Positions 7,900-16,724 of a stretch of 48,995 nucleotides of DNA are shown one piece after another; position 1 is the first letter of the stretch; each line of letters begins with the position of its first letter. Under the pieces are notes generated by a model, which searched no databases, was not told where the DNA came from, and saw nothing but the letters and a program-made list of their open reading frames with translations. The DNA lies in assembly GCF_001544195.1 (NCBI RefSeq), contig NZ_BCPY01000015.1, forward strand, positions 1-48,995. The letters are read 5' to 3'. A program made the position numbers and the translations under genes. This DNA comes from Tetragenococcus solitarius NBRC 100494. GTDB taxonomy: Bacteria; Bacillota; Bacilli; Lactobacillales; Enterococcaceae.

Positions 7900-8730
7900 A
7901 TGATTGCTATTGGATGTACAAGTTTTAAAGAACATACGTATTTAACAGGTAAAAAAGAAACCAGCTTGTTTGAATATGCTGCTTCATTTCCACTGGTAGA
8001 GATGGACACCAGTTTTTATGCTATTCCAAAACTAGATTATGTGAAAGGTTGGTTAAATCAGGTGCCAGCGTCCTTTCAATTTATTATGAAGCTCCCAAAG
8101 GTTTTTACTATGCACGAAGAACTTACAGGAGAAAATACACTGAGTGAACTTGCTGAGCAGTTTTTAAAAAGTTTACGGCCCATGATTGACACTGGCCATT
8201 TGTTTTGTCTATTGGCTCAATTTCCGCCTTTTTTTGATTGTAAACGAGAAAATGTAGATTATTTAAGAAAATTACGTCAGTTGTTTCCCGCTACGCCAAT
8301 TGCCGTTGAACTTCGTAATAATACTTGGTATGATGCCGGTCTGCTTAAACAGACAAGAGCTTTTATGAAAGAACAGGGATTTTCATTGGTCATTGTGGAT
8401 GAACCTAAAAAGCTGACTACTACTATTCCTTTAGATGAATACGTAACAAACCCAGATTTTGTCTTTCTGCGTTTTCATGGACGAAATGATGTAGGGTGGA
8501 ACGCTACAGGACCTGATGCCAAACGTTTACGCACGAATTATCGTTATAATAAAGAAGAATTAGAAAATCTCCGTGATATTGTTACTAAGGTGAAAAAACA
8601 AAGTGAAAATATTTCTGTTATTTTTAACAATAATGCAGGAGGAGATGCGGCAGAAAACGCTCTGCAGTTTAAGGATTTATTGCAATTGGATTTTGAGAAT
8701 TTAAATCCAAGTCAGTTAGACTTATTTTAA
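7900..8730 (+). CDS. DUF72 domain protein
   Basis: Conserved TIM-barrel-like protein of 276 residues in the DUF72 (YecE / YunF) family. Typical landmarks are IGCTSFKEH at the N-terminus, VEMDTSFYAIP near residue 40, a central AVELRNNTWY and a C-terminal VFLRFHGR followed by NNNAGGDAAENA. No biochemical function is established for the family that I can state firmly. The ATG at 7900 follows AAGAAGGAAAT. It leads a probable three-gene unit with the HAD and MazG-like genes (gaps of 16 and 14 bp). Confidence 0.85.
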   Translation: MIAIGCTSFKEHTYLTGKKETSLFEYAASFPLVEMDTSFYAIPKLDYVKGWLNQVPASFQFIMKLPKVFTMHEELTGENTLSELAEQFLKSLRPMIDTGHLFCLLAQFPPFFDCKRENVDYLRKLRQLFPATPIAVELRNNTWYDAGLLKQTRAFMKEQGFSLVIVDEPKKLTTTIPLDEYVTNPDFVFLRFHGRNDVGWNATGPDAKRLRTNYRYNKEELENLRDIVTKVKKQSENISVIFNNNAGGDAAENALQFKDLLQLDFENLNPSQLDLF

Positions 8731-8746
8731 AAAGTTGGTGAATGAA

Positions 8747-9589
8747 ATGATAAAGGCCGTATTTTTTGATATTGACGGTACACTTTTAAATAGTAAAGGA
8801 AAGATTACTAAAAACACGAAAAAAGCTATTCGTACTCTTCACAAGAAGGGGATTGTTTGCGGAGTTTCTACCGCTCGTACGCCGTCAAGTATTGCTCATA
8901 TCTTGAAAGATCTGCCTTTTGATTTATTCATCGCATATAATGGGCAGTTGGTTTACACCAAGAAACAGATCATTTATGCGCGCCCTTTTGAGCCAGAAGT
9001 TTTAGCTGAAATTATCGACTATGCCGATCGTCATTTTCGGCAAATGATTTTATGCGGAAAAAAGCGGTCTATCGGTAGTTGGACGATGCGATTCGGGCAG
9101 TCACGATTATCACTACGCCTTTTACGTTTTATTCCTGCCAAGTTTCCTATACGTAAAATGAAATTATTTTTGCAAAAATATAGCCCAAACCGTCGCAAAA
9201 AACGCTATGCCAATCTTGCCAACTTACAAGAGCCCATTTACCAGTGTGTAATGCTCAGTGCGGAATATGAGACAGAAAAGTTGGTAGCTGCACTGCCGCA
9301 TTGTGATTTGAAACGTTCCAACCCTTATTCAGTGGATATAGTTCCTAAAGACAGCTCAAAAGTGATAGGACTTAAATCTTTAGTCCATCATTTAGATATT
9401 CAATTAAATGAAACTATGGTTTTTGGCGATCATTTAAATGATAATGAGATTATCCAAGGTGCAGGCGTGGGTGTTGCTATGGGAAATGCACCGAAAGAAA
9501 CCAAACAGTTGGCTGATTATGTGACTAAAACAAATGATCAAGAGGGTATTGTCGTTGCTTTGCGTGACTTTCAATTAATAAATGAATAG
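8747..9589 (+). CDS. HAD-superfamily hydrolase, Cof type
   Basis: Cytoplasmic phosphatase of about 280 residues of the Cof / HAD-IIB group, which dephosphorylates sugar phosphates, FMN and similar metabolites. Motif I is FFDIDGTLLN with the nucleophilic Asp and the +2 Asp. Motif III and IV read FGDHLNDNEII near residue 230. A cap domain fills the middle. I use the ATG at 8747, five bases after GGTGA, rather than a TTG four codons earlier. The substrate is not predictable. Confidence 0.85.
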   Translation: MIKAVFFDIDGTLLNSKGKITKNTKKAIRTLHKKGIVCGVSTARTPSSIAHILKDLPFDLFIAYNGQLVYTKKQIIYARPFEPEVLAEIIDYADRHFRQMILCGKKRSIGSWTMRFGQSRLSLRLLRFIPAKFPIRKMKLFLQKYSPNRRKKRYANLANLQEPIYQCVMLSAEYETEKLVAALPHCDLKRSNPYSVDIVPKDSSKVIGLKSLVHHLDIQLNETMVFGDHLNDNEIIQGAGVGVAMGNAPKETKQLADYVTKTNDQEGIVVALRDFQLINE

Positions 9590-9603
9590 GAAGGAAGATT
9601 TTT

Positions 9604-10113
9604 TTGGAACCATTTGAAATGGCAAAAGAATTTCATAAGACATTTAATCCGCAACAACCTGATAAACCGACAGCTTTTACTAAAACAAAAGCACTGCATC
9701 GAGCGGGTTTTAAAGTAGAAGAACTTGTTGAATTATTATATGCAGCTAGTTCTGAAGATGAGGAAGAATTTTTGCAGCTAGTAGATAAATTGCATGAAGC
9801 AATGGAAGAAGCTAAAGAAAAGGTTCTGAGTAAGTCGTCTGCTAAAGAGGTTGAGCCATTAGTCGCTCAAGTTGATGCTTTGGCAGATCTTTTGTATTTT
9901 ACTTACGGTTCTTTTGTGTTATTAGGCGTAGATCCCAAACCAATAATGGAGATTGTTCATCGAGCGAATATGGGAAAATTGTTTCCTGATGGAAAACCGC
10001 ATTATGACCCAAAAACAAATAAAGTGTTGAAACCAGCTAATTGGGAGAAAGACTTTGCACCAGAAGCAAAAATTAAAGAGGAATTGTTGCGACAAACGAA
10101 AAATAGTAAATAA
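9604..10113 (+). CDS. MazG / HisE-like nucleotide pyrophosphohydrolase
   Basis: All-alpha protein of 169 residues resembling the MazG / phosphoribosyl-ATP pyrophosphohydrolase superfamily. The metal-binding pattern is visible as KVEELVELLYA near residue 35 and QVDALADLLYFTYGSF near residue 90, the usual ExxE and D spacing. A C-terminal segment HRANMGKLFPDGKPHYDP is typical of this subgroup. The predicted role is hydrolysis of nucleoside triphosphates or related phosphorylated compounds, perhaps house-cleaning; this is family inference. The start is TTG 9604, preceded by AGGAAGGA. It is the last gene of the DUF72-HAD-MazG run. Confidence 0.75.
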   Translation: MEPFEMAKEFHKTFNPQQPDKPTAFTKTKALHRAGFKVEELVELLYAASSEDEEEFLQLVDKLHEAMEEAKEKVLSKSSAKEVEPLVAQVDALADLLYFTYGSFVLLGVDPKPIMEIVHRANMGKLFPDGKPHYDPKTNKVLKPANWEKDFAPEAKIKEELLRQTKNSK

Positions 10114-10250
10114 AAGAGCGGCTACTCATAAGAGGAAAGAGTTTCTTTAATTAGATTTGCTGAAAATTATGAAGAAAGTACACTAGTTTAAAAGTATTGC
10201 TTTAAATGCAGAAAAAGCGTACAGAAAGGCTAAAATAGTATGGAAACATA

Positions 10251-10303
10251 CAAATAGCACCTAAAAATCAAGTTGGCATGATTCTATTGTATGGTAAATT
10301 AAG
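10251..10303. repeat. Repeat X, copy 1
   Basis: About 50 bp related to 12603-12653. Both run from AAATAGCAC to GTAAATTAA with similar spacing, sharing ATTC..TTGTAT.GTAAATTAA. The copies flank the first oppA-like gene on its outer sides. The rest of the gap 10114-10310 shows nothing recognisable. Confidence 0.5.
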
Positions 10304-10311
10304 CAAACTGC

Positions 10312-10456
10312 TACATAAGTAAAAATAAGACAAAAATATCTGAACTATAAAGAGATTTTCCCTGTGATCCAGCAGGAATTGGTCGTAAATTCGACACGAC
10401 TAGTCAATCAAAATCGAATATAGCTCGGATATTTTATTACCCAAAGAATTTATGTT
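10312..10456. repeat. Palindromic element E, degenerate copy 1
   Basis: It shares ordered blocks with 25773-25931: ACATAAGT, AATATCTGAACTATA, TTCCCT, GTCGTAAATTCGAC, AGCTCGGATATTTTATTA and TTATG. The blocks around GAACTATA and TAGCTCGGATATTT are inverted relative to each other, so the element folds back on itself. Confidence 0.6.
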
Positions 10457-10513
10457 ATAGCCCCACTGTTAATAAATAGAAATCCTATGATTTATTAACA
10501 ATGGGGTTATAGT
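10455..10513. terminator. Strong hairpin before the oppA-like pseudogene
   Basis: The left arm TATAGCCCCACTGTTAATA (continuing AAT) pairs with a right arm ending TAACAATGGGGTTATA, a stem of about 22 bp with one mismatch and one G-U pair. AGTATTTTTG follows. It may end read-through into the oppA region. Its loop resembles the 3' end of the DUF2188 gene. Confidence 0.5.
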
Positions 10514-10598
10514 ATTTTTGTAATTGTTTATTTTGCTTTTAAACTTTAATTTAAATTGTTAGATAAATCAGAAAATAGAAAACATTTTGGAAAATAAA

Positions 10599-10627
10599 TT
10601 GAAAAATAATGTTAGTTTTTGTACAAT
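10599..10627 (+). promoter_or_regulatory. Promoter of oppA-like gene 1
   Basis: TTGAAA (10599-10604), 17-bp spacer, TACAAT (10622-10627). Just upstream, TCAGAAAAT in an AT-rich stretch resembles half of a CodY box; the same block precedes copy 2. The promoter looks intact although the gene is broken. Confidence 0.7.
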
Positions 10628-10673
10628 ATTAGTCATATCAACAAACTTAGGTTATATAAGAAAGGATGTTTAA

Positions 10674-12324
10674 ATGAAAAGGAAAAAGTTATTTGGGGTT
10701 GTGATGGTTAGTGCTCTACTATTAAGCGCTTGTACTACAGGCGATAAAGCAAAAAGTGGTGAGAAAGAAGAAAATGATGAACAAGAATTTAATTTGTCGA
10801 TCGTACAAGAAATGCCTTCAGCTGATTTATCATTAGCAATGGATACAATTAGTTTTACAGCGCTTAATAATGTTTATGAAGGAATTTATCGTTTAGATGA
10901 AAATAATGATCCACAACCAGCTGCAGCAGCTGAAATGGCTGAAGTTTCAGAAGATGGATTGACTTACAATATAAAACTTACTTAGAGAAGACGCCAAATG
11001 GTCTAATGGCGATCCAGTGACAGCCGATGACTATGTTTATGGTTGGCAACGGACGGTAGACCCAGAAACTGCCTCGGAATACGCCTATCTTTATGGCTAT
11101 GTTGAGAACGGAGATGAGATCATTGAAGGGGACAAAGAACCCTCAGAGTTGGGAATTAAGGCAATAAATGATTATGAATTGGAAATCCAATTGGATAACC
11201 CAACGCCATTTTTTGATAATCTGTTAGCGCTCCCTTCCTTATTTCCTCAACCGCAGGATGTAGCAGAAGAAAAAGGGGAAAACTACGCAAAAACGGGCGA
11301 CGATTCCGTTTATAATGGACCATTTACCTTAACCGAATTTGAAGGAGCTGGTTCAGATACTGAGTGGAGTTATACAGCAAATGAGGAGTACTGGGATAAA
11401 GATAATGTAGATTTAGATAAAATAAATGTTTCAGTCGTTAAAGAATCTTCAACAGGTTTGAATTTATTTAATGATGGACAAACAGATGATGTTGTCCTTA
11501 CTGGGGAGTTAGCGCAACAAAATGTAAATGATCCAGAATATCAATCGATTAAAAGTGCGCGCACCACTTATGTTGAAGTAAACCAGGAAGATGAAAATTC
11601 TCCATTTAAAAATAAAGACCTTCGTTTAGCTTTGTCTTATGCTATAGACCGTGAGTCTTTAGTAGATCAAGTATTAGGCGATGGTTCAGAACCTTCTACT
11701 AATTTATTACCGCAAGAGACTGGAAAAGATCCAAATACTGATAAAGATTTTACAGAAGTTTCGGAGTCTACACTTGAATATAACCCAGAAAAAGCACAAG
11801 AACATTGGGAAAAAGCAAAGGATGAATTAGGGATTGATTCATTAGAATTTGACTTGTTAGCTGAAGATACAGATTCTACAAAAAGAGTCGGAGAATATAT
11901 TCAAGGAGCTTGGGAAGAACTAGAAGGTATGAAGGTTAACTCAACTACAGTCCCCTTTACTGCTCGTATTGATCGTTCTACTGAAGGCGATTTTGACGCT
12001 GTTGTTGGCGGTTGGGGCGCTGAATATGCAGACCCTAGCACTTTCATTGATCTGTTTGAATCTGGGAGTGCCTATAACTTTGGCAAATGGAAGAATGATG
12101 AATATGATAAATTGGTTGAGGCTTCATCAACAACACACGTAAATGAACCTGAAGAACGTTTTCAAGATTTAATCGAAGCTGAAAAGGTCATTAACGAGGA
12201 AATGGGAGTTATTCCAGTTTATCAAAAAGCAGAAGGACACATGGTATCTGACAATGTGAAGGGGATTGTATCTCATAGTGCAGGTCCTAAGTATGACTAT
12301 AAATGGGTTTCAGTAAAAAAATAA
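10674..12324 (+). pseudogene. Oligopeptide-binding lipoprotein, frameshifted copy
   Basis: Family 5 extracellular solute-binding protein (OppA type), close paralogue of the intact gene at 13384-15036. Signal peptide and lipobox LLLSACTTG are intact. The frame breaks at ACTTACTT (10976-10983) where the intact copy has a single ACTT. The 4-bp duplication brings TAG at 10983-10985 after 103 residues. The rest stays open from about 10986 to 12324 and aligns throughout, including YVYGWQRT and VYNGPFTLTEFEG. Little further decay is visible, so the event looks recent, or this may be a sequence error or slippage allele. An internal start would give a protein without a signal peptide. Confidence 0.85.
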
Positions 12325-12351
12325 GAAAGAACGCAAAGTAATTTCTTTTGA

Positions 12352-12460
12352 TGGTAAAATATTCGAACTACAGAAAGTTTTTTGGGGCTACTCGTCATAA
12401 TTTAACGATAATCGGCAAATTTTATCAACTACAGTTCGGGTATTTTTGTCTTATTTTTAC
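12352..12460. repeat. Palindromic element E, copy 3
   Basis: AAAATATTCGAACTACAG (12356-12373) is inverted against CTACAGTTCGGGTATTTTTG (12429-12448), with a central CGTCATAATTTAACGA resembling the core of the valS-folC copy. The gap 12325-12712 otherwise holds repeat X copy 2 and a terminator. Confidence 0.55.
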
Positions 12461-12602
12461 CTTGTAACCAATAGTTTATTTGTTTGGTTATGATGGAGTC
12501 AAATTTAGTACGTAGTTTCTGCAATTTTATGTGCTAATTTGCTAAAAAACTTTAAGAGGACATTTTGAAAATTTATTAGCCGTGTAAGTTAGCTTAAAAG
12601 AG

Positions 12603-12653
12603 GAAATAGCACGTGAAAGCTAAATAGTATAATTCCGTTGTATAGTAAATTAA
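12603..12653. repeat. Repeat X, copy 2
   Basis: Related to 10251-10303: GAAATAGCAC at the left end and GTTGTATAGTAAATTAA at the right end. Confidence 0.5.
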
Positions 12654-12660
12654 AATTGAA

Positions 12661-12696
12661 AAACTTCTCCTGATTTAATACCAGGAGAAGTTTTTG
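12661..12696. terminator. Bidirectional terminator between oppA-like copy 1 and DUF2188 gene
   Basis: AAACTTCTCCTG and CCAGGAGAAGTTT form a near-perfect stem around a short loop. T-runs appear on both strands, which suits the two converging genes. Confidence 0.85.
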
Positions 12697-12712
12697 CTAG
12701 TAAATGGAAATA

Positions 12713-13177
12713 CTATGATTTATTCTCGGAATAATCGTACGATTCTTGTAATTCACCGTTTTGTTTATAAATATCGACTTTCGTTCCTTTGTTTTTTGCC
12801 ACATATTTCGCACGATCCACTGCCTCATCTTTTGTATCGTACGTTTCACTTGGTTTTTTTGCGCCTTTTGAAATAACTTCCCATTGGTTATCCTCATTGT
12901 ATTTGACCTCAACGTCTGCGTCTAACAATTTTCCACTTCGTTTAGATCCGCCATGCTGGTCGCTTTTTTGAGGGGACTTTGCTTTTTTAAAGGACTCTTT
13001 TTCTTCTGGACTTGCATTATCATACCATTTCTGTGCTTGTTCTGTTGCAATTGGAATCGCACGGCCTTCTGGATAACCATCTTGTAGTAAAGCGTTTGCC
13101 ATATCAATTGCTTTTTTACGTACCAATTTGTCCAAACTTTTCATTGATGCTGGATAATCATTCATGTCCCAAGCCAT
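12713..13177 (-). CDS. DUF2188 domain protein of unknown function
   Basis: About 154 residues, strongly hydrophilic. The N-terminal part (MAWDMNDYPASMKSLDKLVR, about residues 1-60) is a conserved small module found in uncharacterised Firmicute proteins. A charged linker rich in KSPQKSD follows, then a C-terminal DUF2188-like domain with QWEVISKGAKKPSETYDTKD and VDIYKQNGELQ. I start at ATG 13177, which has AAAGGGAGG eight bases upstream; the open frame itself extends nine codons further. No function is known. It sits between the two oppA-like genes on the opposite strand. Confidence 0.8.
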   Translation of the reverse strand: MAWDMNDYPASMKSLDKLVRKKAIDMANALLQDGYPEGRAIPIATEQAQKWYDNASPEEKESFKKAKSPQKSDQHGGSKRSGKLLDADVEVKYNEDNQWEVISKGAKKPSETYDTKDEAVDRAKYVAKNKGTKVDIYKQNGELQESYDYSENKS

Positions 13178-13306
13178 TTGACATCCTCCCTTTCTTAATG
13201 ACAATTATACGCGATTATTTTTATTTTTAAAAGAATACGCTTATCTGATAATTAATGGATGAATTTTTAGATAAATTAGAAAATAAAATAATTTCTGAAA
13301 AATAGA

Positions 13307-13335
13307 TTGCAAAACGATTAGAATTTATGTACAAT
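13307..13335 (+). promoter_or_regulatory. Promoter of oppA-like gene 2
   Basis: TTGCAA (13307-13312), 17-bp spacer, TACAAT (13330-13335). The upstream AT-rich block TAGATAAATTAGAAAATA is shared with copy 1 and has partial CodY-box likeness. Confidence 0.75.
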
Positions 13336-13383
13336 ATTACTCATATTAAATAAGTGAAACTTATAGCATGAAGGGATGATTGA

Positions 13384-15036
13384 ATGAAAAAGGGGAAATT
13401 AGCAGGGCTCATTTTTGTTAGCGTTGCTTTATTAGCAGCTTGTAGTACGGGAGATACAACAGATAGTGGCGAGGGTGGAAGTAATGGAGGTAGTGGTGAA
13501 CAAGAATTTAATTTATCTGTCGTACAAGAAATGCCTTCAGCTGATTTATCATTAGCTACAGATACAGTTAGTTTCACAGCTCTTAATAATGTTTATGAAG
13601 GAATTTATCGTTTAGATAAAAATGATGAACCACAACCAGCTGGAGCTGCTGAAATGGCTGAAGTCTCAGATGATGGTTTGACTTATAAAATAAAACTTAG
13701 AGAAGATGCGAAATGGTCCAATGGAGACCCAGTAACCGCAGAGGATTATGTTTATGGCTGGCAACGGACCGCAGATCCAGCAACTGGAGCAGAGTATGCT
13801 TACCTTTATGGTTATGTCGAAAACGGCAATGATATTATTGAAGGAGATAAGGAACCATCTGAATTAGGAATTGAAGCTGTAGATGATTATGAATTGGAAG
13901 TTCGATTAGATACGCCAACTCCTTTTTTTGACTATTTATTAGCTTTTCCTTCTTTCTTTCCTCAACCACAAGATGTAGTAGAAGAAAAGGGAGAAGATTA
14001 CGCGAAAACGGATGAGGATTCCGTTTATAATGGACCATTTACTTTAACTGAATTTGAAGGCTCTGGTTCAGATACTGAATGGAGTTATACAGCCAATGAA
14101 GAATATTGGGACCAAGATAACGTGAATTTAGACAAAATTAATGTTTCAGTAGTAAAAGAAGCGACGACTGGGTTAAATCTATTTAATGATGGACAAACAG
14201 ATGATGTCGTTCTTACAGGAGAATTAGCTCAGCAAAACGCAGATAATCCGGAATATCAATCAATAAAAGAATCACGGACAAGTTATATTGAACTGAACGA
14301 AGAAGATGAAGATTCCCCATTTAGAAATAAAAATCTTCGTTTGGCTCTATCTTATGCGTTAGACCGGGAATCTATTGTAAATCAAGTTTTAGGAGATGGT
14401 TCGATCGCTTCTACTAATTTGGTACCTGAAGGAACGGGGACAGACCCAGAATCAGGAGAAGATTTTACTGAAGTTTCAGATTCTACGCTTGAATATGATG
14501 TAGATAAAGCAAAAGAATACTGGGAAAAAGCAAAAGATGAGTTAGGTGTTGATTCCTTAGAAGTTGATTTATTGTCCGATGACCAGGATGGTGCAAAACA
14601 AGTAGCAGAATATGTCCAAGGCGCTTGGGGCGAGTTAGATGGCTTAACGGTGACTACAACGACAGTACCGTTTAGTGTTCGGCTTGATCGTGGTACTGAA
14701 GGCGATTTTGAAGCTCTTCTTGGTGGTTGGGGTGCTGATTATGCGGATCCTAGCAGTTTTACTGATTTATTCCAAACAGGAAATTCATATAACCACGGTA
14801 GTTGGAGCAATGATGAATATGATAAATTAGTAAAAGAAGCGGCAACCACGCATGCCAATGAACCTGAAGAACGTTTCCAAGACTTACTAGACGCAGAACA
14901 CATTTTAAATGAAGAGATGGGTGTGATTCCAGTCTATCAGAAAGCTGAAGGTCATTTAATTTCTGATAACGTCAAAGGAATTGTTTCTCACGGTGCAGGG
15001 GCTAAATACGATTATAAATGGGTGACAATTGAATAA
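13384..15036 (+). CDS. oppA: Oligopeptide-binding lipoprotein, intact
   Basis: Family 5 extracellular solute-binding protein of 550 residues, anchored outside the membrane. It captures oligopeptides for an Opp-type ABC importer. The signal peptide ends in lipobox LLAACSTG, so Cys becomes the lipidated N-terminus. A Gly/Ser linker follows, then the SBP fold with YEGIYRLDK, DDGLTYKIKL, DYVYGWQRTADP and LRLALSYALDRE in family order. The mature protein is visibly rich in Asp and Glu. No oppBCDF genes are adjacent, so it must work with permease genes elsewhere. RBS AAGGGATGATTG precedes the ATG. It is the intact sister of the broken copy upstream. Confidence 0.9.
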   Translation: MKKGKLAGLIFVSVALLAACSTGDTTDSGEGGSNGGSGEQEFNLSVVQEMPSADLSLATDTVSFTALNNVYEGIYRLDKNDEPQPAGAAEMAEVSDDGLTYKIKLREDAKWSNGDPVTAEDYVYGWQRTADPATGAEYAYLYGYVENGNDIIEGDKEPSELGIEAVDDYELEVRLDTPTPFFDYLLAFPSFFPQPQDVVEEKGEDYAKTDEDSVYNGPFTLTEFEGSGSDTEWSYTANEEYWDQDNVNLDKINVSVVKEATTGLNLFNDGQTDDVVLTGELAQQNADNPEYQSIKESRTSYIELNEEDEDSPFRNKNLRLALSYALDRESIVNQVLGDGSIASTNLVPEGTGTDPESGEDFTEVSDSTLEYDVDKAKEYWEKAKDELGVDSLEVDLLSDDQDGAKQVAEYVQGAWGELDGLTVTTTTVPFSVRLDRGTEGDFEALLGGWGADYADPSSFTDLFQTGNSYNHGSWSNDEYDKLVKEAATTHANEPEERFQDLLDAEHILNEEMGVIPVYQKAEGHLISDNVKGIVSHGAGAKYDYKWVTIE

Positions 15037-15041
15037 TAAAA

Positions 15042-15071
15042 GAAACCGACTGGCAACCCCAGTCGGCTTTT
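15042..15071. terminator. Bidirectional terminator, oppA and aspartate kinase
   Basis: CCGACTGG (15046-15053) and CCAGTCGG (15059-15066) form the stem. T-runs lie on the plus side, and TTTCTTTTATT reads on the minus side. Confidence 0.85.
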
Positions 15072-16421
15072 TCATTCAAAGAAAGTATAGTATAACGTTC
15101 GAATAGCATCTTGTTCGCGGTCTTGATGAATCCCAAATGTGATACTGACTTCAGAAGCACCTTGACTGATCATTTCGATATTGATTTTTTTTCTAGCTAA
15201 TGCTGCTGTACTTTCTGCCATACTGCCGACTCTTTGTCTCATTCCTTCCCCGACAATCATGACCATAGAAAGATTATGGATAATCTGAAGCTCATCTGGA
15301 TCGATAACATAAGCGATTTTTCGCAGTAACTCTTCTTCTAATTGAGGATTTAACTGATTAGAACGTAAAATAATGGAGATATCATCAATTCCTGAAGGCA
15401 TATGCTCATAATTTAAATTGAATTCTTTAAAAATTTCTAGAACTCTTAGCGTAAAACCAACTTCACGGTTCATCAAGTATTTATTGAGATAAATCATACT
15501 AAAACCACTATCACTTGCGATGCCAACTACTGCCTGTTCTTTATTTTCCCGTTCATTAGTAATTAAAGTTCCGGGATGGTTAGGATTATTAGTATTTTTA
15601 ATGACAACTGGGATTTTAGCACGATAAGAGGGCATTAACGCTTCATCATGAAAAACAGAAAAACCACCGTAAGATAATTCCCGCATTTCTCGATATGTGA
15701 TTTTGCGGATAGGCTCGGGATGATGGATATAACCCGGATGAGCAGCAGAAATACCGTCGACATCAGTAAAGTTTTCATATAAATCAACATTCATTGCCGC
15801 TGCAATGATCGCACCTGTAATATCCGAACCTCCACGTGAAAAAGTACAAATCTCGCCTTTTTCAGTATAGCCAAAAAATCCCGGAATGATTAAAACTTCT
15901 GGACTATTACGAAAACGATGGATTAGTTTATAAGACATCATTAAAATGCGTGCATTTAAAGGTTCATCGGTAACAATAATACCTAGCTCTTGAGGATCAA
16001 TATAGCGAGCATTGATTCCTTCAGCTTGTAAAACACCTGCAACCAGTTTGGCGTTATTATTTTCCCCATTGGATAAAATCTCATCAAAAAAATGCGGGTT
16101 ATTTTTCATGGGAAGTTCTTTTAAATTTTCCAATGATCGGTAAATTTGATTTAGAATGTTTTCTTCAATTTGGAAATCCTTGCCGATTTCTTCATAGCGT
16201 TTATAAATTGTGGTAATAATTTCATCCGTTGCTTCATGTTTTAATCGTTTTTGATAGAATTCAATCAGCAAATCTGTTACCTTTTTATCTGTTGCAAATC
16301 GTTTTCCAGGAGCAGAAACGACGATAAAACGTCGTGTATTATCTGATTGGATAATTTCTGTTACTTTTTTTAATTGTGTTGAATTTGCCAGTGAACTACC
16401 GCCAAATTTTGTTGTTTTCAT
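15072..16421 (-). CDS. lysC: Aspartate kinase
   Basis: Monofunctional aspartokinase of 449 residues, first step of the aspartate-family amino acid pathway (lysine, threonine, methionine, diaminopimelate). The nucleotide-binding start KFGGSSLANS is at residues 5-14, with the kinase core FSRGGSDITGAIIAAAM near residue 190. Two C-terminal ACT domains begin near residue 300 (GFSMIYLNKYLMNREVGF and MIVGEGM). The length and single-chain layout match the lysine-sensitive class of other lactobacilli, but which amino acid inhibits it cannot be read directly. RBS GGAGAT precedes the ATG. It is convergent with oppA. Confidence 0.9.
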   Translation of the reverse strand: MKTTKFGGSSLANSTQLKKVTEIIQSDNTRRFIVVSAPGKRFATDKKVTDLLIEFYQKRLKHEATDEIITTIYKRYEEIGKDFQIEENILNQIYRSLENLKELPMKNNPHFFDEILSNGENNNAKLVAGVLQAEGINARYIDPQELGIIVTDEPLNARILMMSYKLIHRFRNSPEVLIIPGFFGYTEKGEICTFSRGGSDITGAIIAAAMNVDLYENFTDVDGISAAHPGYIHHPEPIRKITYREMRELSYGGFSVFHDEALMPSYRAKIPVVIKNTNNPNHPGTLITNERENKEQAVVGIASDSGFSMIYLNKYLMNREVGFTLRVLEIFKEFNLNYEHMPSGIDDISIILRSNQLNPQLEEELLRKIAYVIDPDELQIIHNLSMVMIVGEGMRQRVGSMAESTAALARKKINIEMISQGASEVSITFGIHQDREQDAIRTLYYTFFE

Positions 16422-16460
16422 GTGTTATCTCCGCCCGTCTAATTCAAAAACTTTTTTAAT

Positions 16461-16489
16461 AGCGTACCTGTAATTGGATGATAAATCAA
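16461..16489 (-). promoter_or_regulatory. Candidate promoter of aspartate kinase gene
   Basis: On the minus strand TTGATT (16484-16489), 17-bp spacer, TACGCT (16461-16466). The leader is only about 35 nt, too short for a lysine riboswitch. Confidence 0.45.
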
Positions 16490-16594
16490 GTAGTGTAATA
16501 GGTATATGACAAAAAAAGAGAGAAATAATTGAAAAAGTTGCCATAATGAAGTATTATTTTTTTAAGGGTTCATAGTGATTGACGACTGTCTTTA

Positions 16595-16603
16595 TGCTAT
16601 AAT
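16595..16603 (+). promoter_or_regulatory. Extended -10 promoter of ezrA
   Basis: TGCTATAAT is an extended -10. The -35 (GTGATT at 17 bp) is poor. The leader is about 115 nt. The gap 16422-16724 otherwise holds only the opposing kinase promoter. Confidence 0.5.
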
Positions 16604-16724
16604 TAAGGCTAGATGTCTTTATTTAGAAAAGACTGTATCTCTATGGGATTTAGTGTTCAAGTAAATAAAATCATCTGTCCTTTATTACAGGTTGATGAAA
16701 GGGATCAAAAATGGAGGCAGCTAA

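Noticed and set aside
10674-12324. Programmed frameshift in oppA-like copy 1
   Set aside because: The site is a clean ACTT duplication compared with the paralogue, not a slippery heptamer with a pseudoknot. Mutation is the simpler reading.
16422-16490. Lysine riboswitch in front of aspartate kinase
   Set aside because: The predicted leader is only about 35 nt and shows none of the conserved lysine-element motifs.
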